DNA of 64,000 nt, from assembly GCF_000003815.2 (NCBI RefSeq), contig NC_049990.1, positions 13,685,275 to 13,749,274 on the forward strand, in the 5' to 3' direction. The notes beneath the pieces are model-generated. The model ran no database searches, had not been told where the DNA came from, and saw only the letters and a program-made list of their open reading frames with translations. Positions 26,401 to 34,874 of this stretch are shown here, piece by piece. Source of the DNA: Branchiostoma floridae (lineage: Eukaryota; Chordata; Leptocardii; Amphioxiformes; Branchiostomatidae). The position numbers were made by a program, and so were the translations under genes. How positions within the stretch are numbered: position 1 is the first letter of the stretch; each line of letters opens with the position of its first letter.

Positions 26401-29400
26401 GACGCCTACCGAGTCTCTTCGGCTAATCTGTCAATAATGTGCCAAAAACACACAGGGAATTGGTGCGCTAATATCCACATGCACATGTCAACATTTGTCA
26501 ATAAGAGCCGTAATCTTTTAATAAAATTTAAATAAAAGCGATCTGTATTTCTTCGCAGGTTGTCGTACCAGCGGATCAAACTCTTCAGTTGACTGTATCG
26601 CCTGTAAACATCTAAAGGTGTCTTATCCCTACATAGAGGGGGAAACCGGCAGCTTTGAATGTGTTCCACAGTGTCCACAGCACATGGAAGTTGTGTCCAC
26701 ACAAACCTGCACATGTGAGTAAAGTGTTCGCAGTTATTTCTTGTTACTCATGGCTCAATTTTCCTTCGGCGGTTCAACGTCTGCTGCTGACGTCTTGTGA
26801 TTAGACTTCAATTATAAAGATAAGGCAAATAGGACGATAACTTTTTGGAATACTTAGTAATACACCGAGCCCAGTCAACTTTGTGACGGGGAACATTTTC
26901 AGTGAAAAAATACGGTCGACGCTCGGGCGACTATGAGATTTGGCTAGCTGCAGCCGATATAAACATTCGACCGGCGTTCGCTTTAATTGTGACATAATTG
27001 TGACACAAAGTTTAACATCCCTTGAGCTGAGCTGGGTGCACGGCGACTTATTCACAATTTACAAACCCCACACGCGAACGAAAGAAACAACACCGCGGCT
27101 GCGTTAACGTGTTCATCCACCCTGCCGTGAATTTAAGTTTTGGAGAGCATCCTTGAATTTACAGTTACGTAAAATAAACACACAAGTAGGCAAAAGACAC
27201 TCACGTGGAACTAACTCCGTTACAGAGCGGGAAGAGGTGGTTCATTTTCGCTCACGGGGTTATTGCAAGGAAGAAAGAATATTGTCTTTTGAATTCTACA
27301 TGTCGTGTTCTATTTTTGTTTATAAGGCATAAAGAAGATGGAAGAGGTCCACCCTAATGGTGTCGTTGACTGTGTGACAGAATGTCCTCTGACCCACTTT
27401 GACAATAACAACGAGTGCAGAAGTAGGTATTCATACTTGGCTTAATGCTTCCGTTACCACAGGCACAGTGAGGTACTAACACTTAATTATGCATAGTGTT
27501 GCAACCTGGACAGAACCATTTAGAACTACAAGTAGGCACAAGTTGATTCAAGTGATTTCGTGGCAAATTAGTGGATTTCAGATTTGTTATGGGCGTTTTG
27601 CCGAATTATTTGGAATAAAACTTGTTTGAAATATAATTGCAACCTATCTATACCGAATAGCAACTATGTCGTAAAATAGTTTATGACATTTCATTTTCAC
27701 TACTGCAAACTAGCTCGGATAAACAGATCACTGAAGAATAATCATCACCAGCAAATCTCCATGTGGTCAAGTCAGGTTTGCTTAAACAGGACTTTCTCAA
27801 ACAAAGCAGCCTTGGTGTGTTCTTTATCCCTAAAGCATGACTTTCTTGACAGAATGCAGCAGCTTTTGTAAAGACGTCAGAGACGTAGGGGCAAGGGTGT
27901 GCTCAGGACCTTCTTCAAGCGACTGTGACACATGCAAATATCAACATGAGGGGAGATGCTTACAAGGGTGCAGTCCTGGTCAGAAAGCTGTCGGAGGTTT
28001 GTTAATAATATGTTCTCATTGTTTTTTTAGAAATATAGACCTATCCTTCGGGTTACAGTCAGGTAGGTATCCTCACTGGTTTTTCCTAGTCTGTTGTAGA
28101 GTTTAGTTTCTCACAAAAGCGCCAATGGTTTCATAAAGTGAGACGTATATCTTGTGTGAGAGCCATGTTTATTTTTAAAGAGAACATAAATCCAGAATGG
28201 GGTATAATTTTCCAATAAGACAATATGATACTCACTAACCCACACTAGACCCCAGCAATGCAATCCTCATGCGTATAGACACTTCCTAAATCGATATAAA
28301 GTACAATATAAGGTAATTTATGATACAATATCAAAGATCTGTCTTACCACCCCTGATTTTTTTTGTCCCTGACTAAAGTTAGGCACGTTGTATTGCTTAG
28401 AATATAATATTGGGTACTTTGTATTTTAGCGTATAGTGTAAAATAGTGTGCATTTTGCTTTCTTACATTATTAATTACTTGTTGATAAATAGTTTTATTG
28501 AAAATTCATGCCCATGGGGCTAATTGCGAAAATCAAATAGTAACGTACTAACATGAAGTGATTGGTTGTCAGCTAGTTCAAGTGAATAATCTAAATTCTA
28601 ACATGCAAAGATTTATAAAAAAAAATGTACATACGGTATTCAGAATAGGGTTCTTAACCTGAATTTGAAACGTCCTATATTTTTACGATGGATTTATTTG
28701 ATGATCTCATTAGAAAGAGCAATTTTTGTCGTTTTTTTAGCAATAACAAGATTTCGGACACTCTCGAATAGTCTGTTTCTTTCGTCATCGAATCTGAGAC
28801 ATTCACAACGTGTTAATGTGTTTCGTTTTCCACTACATTCGTTGTGCACTGCTTACAAATTTATTGACATGACATCAACCAATCAGAAGGTCCCATTTCA
28901 TGTTGGTTATGACGCCATTACACAGAATTGCAGCGAGCCGGCTGTTAAACCAAAGTGTTAAATACAAATGTTAAATGATCAGGCACCGGATCCAATCAGA
29001 AGGAGCGAGACACAGGGTATTCATGAGTCAGACCAATTGTCTCGTCCGACATTTTCGAAATAGTCGGATAGTTCGGATATGCTATATGATGATATCTTTG
29101 ATGATCCGTCTATTCCTGAGTGTATAAGGTGTCATAACGTAACGTCTGGTCATTTGCTATAACCACCTCATAAAACCACCCTCACTCACTCGGTGGATTT
29201 ATCCGGTGGTTATAGCAAATGACCAGGCGTTATGACACCACATGCACTATTAATTATCATATGTTCCCTTTCTTCCCCTTATTCCATCAGACACTGGCTA
29301 GATATGAGATTCCTCATGTAATTTTACATAATAGTTTTAACTCTATCTAGACGGGGGGGGGGGGGGGGGGGGGCTAAAAGTGCCCGCGGCAACTTTGACG

Positions 29401-32400
29401 TCGTATAACTGGCGAACGACGTGTGCTAGGACTACGAAACTTGGTGACTTTTCCTAAAATATTATTGGCAACAATTCTGCGGAAAAAAATTCAGTTTGTA
29501 ATTTTTCGTGTTGCCATGGCAACGGGTTTCTGACAGGCATATTTCCCAAAATTTACTAATTTCAGTTTGAATTATGGGATTTTATAGTTTTATTGCTAGA
29601 TCAAACTTGTTTATTTATATTATTAACATCCTGTGTAATTTTAGATTACATTTCATATTAGATATTCATAATTTATGCTAATTTGATGACGTCATGGGTC
29701 AAAATCCAAGATGGCGGACAATGTCATTTTCAACGATAAATACATGTTATTTTTACTCAAATACCGTAAAAATCTTTTATTTTCTTACAAAAAACAATCA
29801 CTTGATAATTTTTAGTCCATTTCTATTCGTTTTTGGGGTTATATGTGGAAAAAGTCGTATTTTAGAAAAATCAAGCTTGTCATATAGACGTCAGTGTCGT
29901 CGTCATCGGCAACAAAAGACTTGGAAGACTTAGACACCAATAAGATAACCTTTATAGTCATCGTTTTGTTCAATTCATTTAAGTATAGCGCAAATTTCAT
30001 AGTTTGACGATTTTAGCCCAAAATATGACATTATGACGTCATAATTACGTCATATTACGTCATAACGATACCACAATTACAGAAAATGTAACACTTTACT
30101 AGTACGTTATTCCCACCAAATTTGGTGATCGTAAACCAAGCCGTTTTGAAATTACGGATGGGGGCCCGGGGGGGGNNNNNNNNNNNNNNNNNNNNNNNNN
30201 NNNNNNNNNNNNNNNNNNNNNNNNNNNNNNNNNNNNNNNNNNNNNNNNNNNNNNNNNNNNNNNNNNNNNNNNNNNCCCCCCCCGGTCACAGAAATCCCGA
30301 AAAAAGCCTAGTCTAAATAGGGTAAATGTCCTGCTTCTTCAGGTACCATCTATGCCTAGTGCCACAGCAAGTAAATTTTATGGATGGCATCTTCTGCAGA
30401 CTGCAAACGTAATGGGATGGTAAAAAACAAAATCACTAAATTTTCAAAATAAACACCATAAGCGTTGTAACAAGAATTGAAGTTAAAAAATATAGTAACA
30501 AAGGCAATAAATTACTTATTCCTGTATTCAAGAAGTGAACTATGCTGTCCTGTAGTAAAAGTGACAATACTGTCACACAGTGGCTGACTGCTATGGTTTC
30601 GAGACAACTCGGCACCTAGGACGACTAGCGTTGGTCAACCTGGCACCTAGTTTTGGAATGTCGGCAATAAACTTACCCAGCACTCAATATTTCTATGTTA
30701 GGAGAAGAACGGTAGTGTTATGGATATCATGATTCAAACTTCACTTTTTTCGATACTTTTCTTTTCTTTTCTTGGTAAGTATTATTTCGCTGACGCACCT
30801 TGAGTGCGCTAGCGGGGCCAGTCGCCATGGCGGCCCGCCGAGTCCAACCCAATCGGCTCGCTCTAGTCACACATATCTATTAGTCTGAAACGTGACGATC
30901 CCAAAGACCGAATCACACAAATAATGTGCTGAGTATATGTGGTGCAGACATACCATTAACTATGGGACGAGTTGTCCTGGGCTAGGTGCCGAGTCGTCAT
31001 GATTGACTGGGGACGAGTTGTCCCAGGTGCCGAGTTGTCCTGACACCGTGCTACCACTTACCAAGTTGGCAACTACACTTATGACTTCCATAGTGGTGGT
31101 ACTTTTACAACTAGCCAACTACTGGAAAGTATGTTCATCTGTGACGGAAGTCAACATTATGTTACAATTCTAAAATTGTAACATAACTAGAAAAAAATAG
31201 TTTCACTTCTTTATCTACCTGCCTGGCTAATGCCACCTCTACAAGTACAACCATTAGGCTACAACACAACAGATTTTCCATTCTGGTACTTTCTCGTCAT
31301 GTTGACCATCAATGAAGATGAAAAAAAATTCTAATTTCTTTCTGATTTTAGGCGAAAATTAATGAGCGCGAGGATGTTATCCATAAAATTTACTTGTTGT
31401 AGCCTAAGCTGTAATACTGCTGTCGAAATGTGAAAATCATTTTACACAACCAACGCTTCATTCTCACCGACGTTTCGGTGACCGTCTGTCACCTTCTTCA
31501 GGGCAAATCTTACTTGTTCACACTGTACTGCAGGACAGGTGTCGCTGCCTACAGTTCAGATGCGGTCACAGAACGTAAGGTATTTACATATGTACAGACA
31601 TATTTATGCAAAATATTTACAATGCTGTCCCAAATGCAAAAGAGTGTAAACATTGCCCTGAAGAAGGTAACAGACGGTCACCGAAACGTCGGTGAAAATA
31701 AAGCGTTGGTTGTGTAAAAAGAGTCTCTTTATTCAGCTATTAGTTCAATCGATTTCGGTTCAATTTCCGTTATGTAAATAGTAAGGAAAAATTCATATCA
31801 TTTATGCAACTAGATCAATCCTTTATTATTGATTACATCTGCCCTTATGTTTACAACTGTCTTAAGAAGCGAGAAGGGGTTGAACCTGTACATACTAGCA
31901 CATAGTAATCTCTGTAGAATTTGTGCATTATCGCTACGACCTGTGCTTAGCTTGTTGGAGCATAAATGTACAATAAAGGTCTTTCATTCATTTATTACAG
32001 AGAGCGGTACCTTTATATGCCGCCAATGCCAGGCCGGACATGAGTGCAAGCTGGGTGACGAGCGGGAAGACATCTGTGCAGCGGGAACGGCCAGTAATGA
32101 CAATAGGACAGCGTGCGAGCCGTGCGCAGCAGGGCTGTTCAGCGGTTCAGCGGGCGCCGCGTCCTGTCAGCAGTGCCCGCCTGGGACGTACAGCACGGGC
32201 GGGGGCTCCACAAGATGCTCAACCTGTCCTGCTGAAACGTACAGCAATGCAGGGGCGTCCACATGTGAAGGTTGGTTACAAATAAGTACTCCCGAGGCTT
32301 TGCTTTCACTGACATTATTACTTTTACTATTTTCTCAAACCCATTCTAAATTTAGATAACGAGATGCCTGTATACAATGGCCACCATAGAACAAGATACA

Positions 32401-34583
32401 AGATGTCTATTTTTTCACGCTACCTCCATCCCAAAATCAATTTGTCAGTTGCCTCCAGAATTCACCTTCAAAGATAATTTCCATTCTGGATTGAAAGGAT
32501 TAAAAGTATGATTGAATTTCATTATTTTGCAAAATAAACCAATGCTTTTATGATACTGTTGAATTTAAGCAACTTGTAATATATATAGCTTTAAAAATAT
32601 TAACAGTAATTAAGTTATGGCATTACGCAGAATGAGGAATATCATTAAAACACCTCAGAGATAAGTGGAGTTTTTTGTCTTTTGACACATGTGACTTGTT
32701 CATACATGTAGGCAACTCCATGGTTTGTTTTAGGTTGCCATGCTGGCTACCGAGTGCATCTTGCAAACTGCTACAAGGCTTTTAACGATAAGAAGTCGTA
32801 TGTTGATGCTGCCTCGGTGTGCCGCGCTGACGGCGGTCGTCTGGCCACACCCCGCGACAAGATTACCAACCAGTTCCTGATCACATTGAAGAACAAGCTT
32901 GATGATTCTTCGTGGTTCTGGCTGGGCATGGACGATCGGGGTCGGGAGGGAAGTTGGCGGTACATTGATGGAACTCGCCTGGGAGAGTTCCAACCCTGGG
33001 CTCCAGGGGAACCAAACCAACATGGAGGGAATGAGGACTGTGGCATGTTCTACCAGAACCCGAGAAATGATTGGAACGACCAAGATTGCTCTTCCAAACT
33101 GTATTTCATCTGTCAAATGCCTTTTAAAAGTAAGCAATTTCCTGGCACCCAAGAGCTGCTTGCTCAATTTCCAATGTAATATAATCTTTGTCATCATATG
33201 CATAAGTGAGACTGAAGAAACTTGTAATGATAAATGCTAGATAACTGTATTAGTCAATGATGATTGCTAGCTACAGATGACAAAGTAGCATCTATAAAAA
33301 TACAAATTGATGATTAAAAAACTGACATACTTTTTTATATGACTAATTGCATTGTGACGCAGGTCAAGATATCACCATTACGTAGCATTTAAGCTTGAAA
33401 AAAATTTGTAAATGAATTATTGGGGAAAAGTACTGATTATTGTAGGGAACTGAGCTGCATTTCTCAGTAAACTTTGAAAACTTTGCAACAGTCATAGAGA
33501 GTTAGAAAACATAAAAAATGACCCTTAAACGGTAGTCAGGGGATGTCTGATATATGCCAAAGTGACTCCTATTTCATAACATGTATGAACATATTTTCCC
33601 CTTACAGCAAATGAAGATGTTACCAGCCTGGGTTGTTGGAGGGACACTCCAAACCGCGCCATTCCAATGCTCGAGGGAACAGATCCGCAACTAGATGGCG
33701 TTTATTTGGAGCGCAGCGACGCGCTAAGAAAGTGCTACCAGGTAGCTCGCTCTCGTGGTCTTGCCGTCTTTTCTGTACAAAATGGCGGGCAGTGTTTCGG
33801 CTCTGCTTACGACAGCACCTACAACAAGTACGGACCATCTACTGCATGCAAAATGGACGGCGAAGGTGGACCATGGGCAAATGAAGTCTATCAGATAATC
33901 ACAGGTAAGAATCCAAACAGTGTTTCAGGTGCCTATTTGAATTTGTTTTCTAAACTTTTCGTACCCTCCTTTCGGAGTAGTGCATGACTTTGAAACAGAA
34001 AACATTCTGAAACAGGAAAAATCAGGAAGACATAAACGGGCGTAAAAGATTTTTGGCCGGTGGGTAAAGTTTCTTTTGGTGCAACAATCCTTCAAAACAT
34101 CAAAACTCTACTTGGTTTCTAAGATTAATAAGGAACGTTGGTAATTACCTGGATTAGTTTCAGGAATTTCATCAATATCACATCCATGACACTTAATAAT
34201 ATCTATTGAAGTTACTTAAACAAAATATCTATTTTAGTTTATTTAACTTCAAGCCGATCTGAACAGTAGATCTAATATTGAAACAGTGGTGCTGTGTGGA
34301 TATTCTGGTGCATTTGATATTTTCTAAGGAAGCAGTGATGCTCTGGTCTTCAAAGGCGCCCTTATCAGTCATTATCAGCTAGATTGTGTTCATGTTTCTG
34401 ACAGGAGCAGTGCTCTCATATTTACAGTGTATCGGCATATTTAAGAAGTCATATTTGTACACTAAATAAAATATTAGGTTTTTGATTGTTGATCGTTGAA
34501 TGAGAGTAATATTTATCATATTTACAGTTCGTTTCAAATGTCATTTTTTTCTGATGGCTACAATTTTTTTATTTCTAGGTTAG
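7465..34583 (+). CDS. Gene A: secreted MACPF / C-type lectin / WSC-like multidomain protein (23 exons, frame broken in exon 7)
   Basis: Proposed coding exons: 7465-7513, 7774-7827, 7970-7984, 8291-8437, 15861-16003, 16892-17004, 17365-17738, 18547-18659, 19077-19368, 21309-21554, 21764-21968, 22487-22690, 23022-23197, 23665-23860, 24437-24583, 25836-26037, 26559-26714, 27327-27422, 27853-27996, 32001-32270, 32734-33129, 33608-33904, 34579-34583. Exons 5 to 23 join in phase across every junction except for the exon 7 defect. The ATG has a good context (atcaccATG) and opens a hydrophobic signal peptide. The domain order is MACPF, FAMeT-like, Cys-rich, GCC2/GCC3, C-type lectin, WSC-like, with no transmembrane segment. 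The expected role is a secreted, lectin-targeted membrane-attack or immune-recognition protein, inferred from the domains. A 26-bp duplication (17657-17708) puts a stop at 17684-17686 after 280 codons. About 1,337 codons would be read without it. It is unclear whether that is a null allele or an assembly error. The boundaries of exons 2, 4 and 5 rest on weak splice sites. Confidence 0.8.
7970..7984 (+). CDS. Gene A exon 3: 15-nt microexon
   Basis: A strong acceptor (gcatttttag) and a strong donor (gtaagt) bracket 15 nt in phase 1-1, adding five residues (V-E-D-A-E). Because exon 2 and exon 4 also join in frame without it, it could be a cassette microexon. Confidence 0.5.
8480..8840. repeat. 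Intron 4: repeat with short palindromes and shared module M
   Basis: Two near-palindromes built on ggggtcc..ggacccc (8513-8530, 8658-8680) are followed at 8727-8795 by a module (aggccgacatttgctt..atacagcatatttcagcc). The module recurs at 56303-56370 and, inverted, at 15576-15650. Confidence 0.65.
8850..9960. other. Intron 4, unique-looking AT-rich stretch
   Basis: No gene, array or inverted repeat that I can recognise. Short ORFs only. Confidence 0.4.
9965..11330 (+). repeat. Two tandem copies of a ~730-bp unit
   Basis: The blocks 'accgtcaacaa.agtcgcacgg', 'gtctaaaatgc.agagc', 'cttatgaatattaattagcc' and 'caatttcccct' occur in the same order from about 9970 and again from about 10730. Offset is about 731 bp, for example at 10242 and 10973. 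A GC-rich poly-C/G patch near 10260-10340 is specific to the first copy. These may be fragments of one transposon that also feeds the ~163-bp repeats immediately downstream. Confidence 0.7.
11320..11760 (+). repeat. ~163-bp tandem repeat, three copies, cut by a gap
   Basis: 'ggagccaaaagtgtcc...ggtcaaaaattgg...gcattttgtt..ctgtacacca' recurs near 11327, 11487 and 11651. Another block of the same family lies at 57215-57570, 46 kb away. Confidence 0.8.
11761..11926. other. Assembly gap (166 N)
   Basis: 166 N, an estimated-size gap at the end of the ~163-bp array. Its length is about one more repeat unit, so the array length here is not reliable. Confidence 1.
11927..12047. repeat. Long perfect hairpin
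   Basis: A 34-nt arm (11927-11960) is exactly complementary to 12014-12047 around a loop of about 53 nt. The left arm touches the assembly gap. Confidence 0.85.
12128..12245 (-). mobile_element. SINE fragment
   Basis: 'gaccgactactctctcttcgcagcc' and 'gtctggagctgcc' match the 3' part of the SINE at 6142-6575. The tRNA-like head is missing. Confidence 0.65.
12632..13955 (+). repeat. 85-bp minisatellite, 16 copies, in intron 4 of gene A
   Basis: Units begin 'gggtaacatgtatgcacc' at 12632, 12717, 12802, 12887, 12972, 13051, 13130, 13215, 13300, 13385, 13470, 13549, 13634, 13719, 13804 and 13889. Most are 85 bp; three are 79 bp after losing one copy of an internal 6-bp tacaag duplication. Divergence between units is low, so the array is young. 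Each unit contains an exon-like phrase MYAPPGWEIRHKYKYKDDR, but 85 bp is not a multiple of three, so no frame runs through the array. Confidence 0.95.
14000..14890. other. Intron 4: degenerate 'gggatag' repeat patch
   Basis: Between 14278 and 14660 the motif 'gctttgggatagaagcac' and its complement recur several times with variable spacing, forming small imperfect hairpins. There is no coding evidence. Confidence 0.5.
14890..15760 (+). repeat. ~135-bp degenerate repeat array ending in module M (inverted)
   Basis: 'actggtctattttgcaattt..atggggtg..ctggaagagtccattc' recurs at about 14919, 15054, 15306 (partial) and 15411. The array ends with the inverse of module M (15576-15650). The same arrangement in opposite orientation is at 56303-56970, so this is a larger dispersed element. 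Confidence 0.7.
15861..21554 (+). CDS. Gene A exons 5-10: MACPF/perforin-like pore-forming region
   Basis: Exon 6 carries the N-terminal MACPF-like YLGVGFDGRGVYSAES. Exon 7 is followed by a Gly/Ser-rich low-complexity stretch. Exon 8 leads into exon 9, which holds the MACPF signature region RWGTHYIKSAKFGGQ, matching the family's W/Y-G-T-H-Y/F motif. Long helical stretches on either side would be the membrane-inserting hairpins. Exon 10 contains the FSFVLRPVSDLLD block typical of the end of the MACPF fold. The family inserts into lipid bilayers as oligomeric rings; whether this member does is inference. The exon 5 acceptor (gatgaag|AC) was chosen because it alone fits the upstream phase, and it is weak. 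Exon 7 contains the frame-breaking duplication. Confidence 0.8.
16010..16885. other. Gene A intron 5
   Basis: AT-rich. A fragment near 16690-16735 (accgaggaaggggacagatggtcacc) resembles an arm of the foldback element at 31440-31719. Nothing else is recognised. Confidence 0.4.
17657..17708 (+). repeat. Perfect 26-bp tandem duplication inside exon 7 (frameshift)
   Basis: Bases 17657-17682 are repeated exactly at 17683-17708. Because 26 is not a multiple of three, the second copy shifts the frame and creates TGA at 17684-17686. The exon's donor (cag|gtaggg at 17739) lies downstream. The phase and MACPF homology of exon 8 fit the frame that one copy alone would give. No GT donor upstream of the stop rescues the frame. 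Confidence 0.95.
17745..18540. other. Gene A intron 7
   Basis: AT-rich, with ORFs of 87-92 codons that lack domain-like composition. No repeat recognised. Confidence 0.4.
19540..20030. mobile_element. Non-autonomous mariner-like element in intron 9
   Basis: The left end 'acgaggggtgataaataagt' and following bases match the reverse complement of the right end (..cactcctcgt) over about 50 bp with few mismatches. Interior ORFs are short and broken, so there is no transposase. The terminal sequence (ACGAGG.., mismatch-tolerant long TIR) resembles Tc1/mariner ends. Confidence 0.75.
20340..20828. mobile_element. MITE-like foldback element in intron 9
   Basis: Terminal inverted repeats start 'aatagtgtgtctcagtctct'. 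A second, inner inverted pair (agatacaatttgtacaaacct and its complement near 20770) makes nearly the whole 489 bp able to fold back. Confidence 0.8.
21764..23197 (+). CDS. Gene A exons 11-13: region after the MACPF core
   Basis: Three exons of 205, 204 and 176 nt join in phase. The first encodes a Thr-rich stretch and then a basic helix (KRRLALARAVTVYLEE). The second encodes an acidic/aliphatic segment with TWDEMIGGNEFTVIFDMPY. The third has VSVQGLVMTYDDNMGVFTV and ends in a charged helix. I recognise no named domain. In MACPF proteins the C-terminal part after the core often forms beta-rich membrane-targeting modules, which this could be. Confidence 0.7.
22020..22480. other. Gene A intron 11
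   Basis: AT-rich intron sequence with no recognisable element. Confidence 0.4.
23665..26037 (+). CDS. Gene A exons 14-16: FAMeT-like beta-sandwich region
   Basis: Exon 14 encodes GDIFVVFASIPQ..TWTYIQISPEGVALYK. Exon 15 ends with TITAIQYGKTPDN. Exon 16 has HVWLSFSFKELASLRYYSFGSG. This pattern of alternating strands with an ISPEG turn and a final FGSG resembles the farnesoic acid O-methyltransferase-like module found in invertebrate secreted proteins, but the match is from memory and moderate. Exon 16 then turns cysteine-rich (C..K.C..EC) and ends in phase 1, starting the run of shuffling-type 1-1 exons. Confidence 0.6.
24603..24702. repeat. (CA)n microsatellite
   Basis: CA-rich tract with a CGCGCG core near 24670. 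It lies just after the exon 15 donor and generates spurious Cys/Val or His/Thr ORFs. Confidence 0.9.
24995..25024. repeat. Perfect 30-bp palindrome
   Basis: Reads gtaacaaacgttacc followed by its exact complement. A related half-site (ggtaacgtttgttacc) sits near 25325, so it may belong to a transposon end in intron 15 (about 24830-25720). Confidence 0.85.
26559..27996 (+). CDS. Gene A exons 17-19: cysteine-rich (furin-like/EGF-like) repeats
   Basis: Three phase 1-1 exons (156, 96, 144 nt) each encode short cysteine-rich units: C.TSG....DCIACK, then VDCVTECPLTHFDNNNEC, then CDTCKYQHEGRCLQGCSPG. The spacing resembles furin-like or growth-factor-receptor cysteine-rich repeats, which act as rigid spacers or ligand-binding arms. 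Alternating CxxxC and CxxC knots are visible; the exact family is not certain. Confidence 0.7.
28000..29100. other. Gene A intron 19, 5' part
   Basis: AT-rich sequence with no recognised element. The 98-codon ORF at 28665-28961 has no domain signature and no splice support. Confidence 0.4.
29126..29243. repeat. Hairpin element
   Basis: The arm 'ggtgtcataacg..ctggtcatttgctataaccacc' (29126-29166) is complementary to 29208-29243 with one small bulge. Confidence 0.8.
29353..29373. repeat. Poly-G homopolymer (21 nt)
   Basis: Twenty-one consecutive G. A G/C homopolymer also flanks the gap at 30176-30275, which probably explains why assembly failed there. Confidence 0.95.
30176..30275. other. Assembly gap (100 N)
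   Basis: Flanked by a G-run on the left and a C-run on the right, consistent with collapse of an inverted, G/C-homopolymer-rich structure. Confidence 1.
30354..31410. mobile_element. Inverted-repeat transposon with a second element nested in it
   Basis: The left end (gcctagtgccacagcaagta...tggatggcatc, 30354-30395) is the inverse complement of the right end (31371-31410). Interior parts match 4685-4990 and 6820-7300. Inside it, about 30600-31045, another element has its own inverted ends (gacaactcggcacct and its complement). No transposase ORF. Confidence 0.75.
31440..31719. mobile_element. 280-bp MITE with 66-bp terminal inverted repeats
   Basis: 31440-31505 and 31654-31719 are inverse complements with three mismatches over 66 bp (core cgacgtttcggtgaccgtct). 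The 148-bp centre is unrelated to known coding sequence. A relative lies at 53331-53488. Confidence 0.9.
31838..31996 (+). mobile_element. LINE 3' end abutting exon 20 of gene A
   Basis: Matches the 3' end of the LINE at 39343-39697: 'agaagcgagaag..gaac', then 'cgacctgtgcttagc', then 'tgtacaataaaggtctt' and a CATT-type tail. The tail runs straight into attacag, the acceptor of exon 20. Confidence 0.8.
32001..32270 (+). CDS. Gene A exon 20: GCC2/GCC3 (TNFR/ephrin-receptor-like) repeats
   Basis: The exon is 270 nt in phase 1-1. It encodes CRQCQAGHEC, CEPCAAGLFSGSAGAASCQQ, CPPGTYSTGGGSTRCSTC and AETYSNAGASTC, the classic CPPGTYS-type repeats of the GCC2/GCC3 family. Local GC content is clearly higher than in neighbouring exons. 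The acceptor (cattcatttattacag) directly abuts, and appears to be built from, the CATT-type tail of a LINE fragment at 31838-31996. Confidence 0.85.
32271..32733. other. Gene A intron 20
   Basis: AT-rich, no element recognised. Confidence 0.4.
32734..33129 (+). CDS. Gene A exon 21: C-type lectin domain
   Basis: The whole domain is in one 396-nt exon, phase 1-1. Visible hallmarks are GCHAGYRVHLANCYK at the start, WFWLGMDDR (the WIGL-type core), EPN followed by NEDC, then WND and a final YFICQ. EPN plus WND form calcium site 2, and EPN is associated in the family with mannose/GlcNAc-type binding. All disulfide cysteines of a long-form domain appear present. The inferred role is binding microbial or self glycans to position the MACPF region. 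Confidence 0.93.
33130..33607. other. Gene A intron 21
   Basis: AT-rich, no element recognised. Confidence 0.4.
33608..33904 (+). CDS. Gene A exon 22: WSC-like 'GCW..D' cysteine domain
   Basis: The exon is 297 nt, phase 1-1. It encodes LGCWRDTPNRAIPMLEGTD, LDGVYLERSDALRKCYQVA, AVFSVQNGGQCFGS and a closing GPWANEVYQI. This matches a WSC-like carbohydrate-binding module frequent in lancelet and cnidarian secreted proteins (GCWKDT..RAIP..LEG). It is the last structured domain before the stop. Confidence 0.85.
33905..34578. other. Gene A intron 22
   Basis: AT-rich, no element recognised. Confidence 0.4.
34579..34583 (+). CDS. Gene A exon 23: terminal 5-nt coding tip
   Basis: Exon 22 ends in phase 1 with G. 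The acceptor atttctag at 34578 gives GGT TAG, so the stop is at 34581-34583. The coding part of the last exon is therefore only two bases plus the stop, followed by a 3' UTR. Confidence 0.65.
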
Positions 34584-34850
34584 TACCAGTGAATTGATGG
34601 ATACCATCGACTCAAGCCAGCACATGGAATCATCCTGACGTCACGAACTTGGGTTGTTGATTTGATCAAATGTTCGTTTACGATCACTGAATTTTATTTC
34701 AGCTTGAGACCACATTTTATGATGATACCATCATTCACATTAATCTTGTAATATCTAGACCACACTGAAATTATTGAATATTGAATGAGTGATAGTGACT
34801 TTGCCTGAAATATATTGAATTGACTATATCAAGCCCAACGTATTATTTTC

Positions 34851-34870
34851 AATAAAAAATTTGTAATAAA
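34851..34870 (+). promoter_or_regulatory. Polyadenylation signals of gene A
   Basis: Two AATAAA hexamers (34851-34856 and 34865-34870) lie about 270 bp after the stop in AT-rich sequence, a plausible end for the transcript. Confidence 0.6.
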
Positions 34871-34874
34871 ATTA

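Noticed and set aside
28665-28961. 98-codon ORF as an extra gene A exon
   Set aside because: No phase-compatible splice sites and no cysteine pattern like neighbouring exons.
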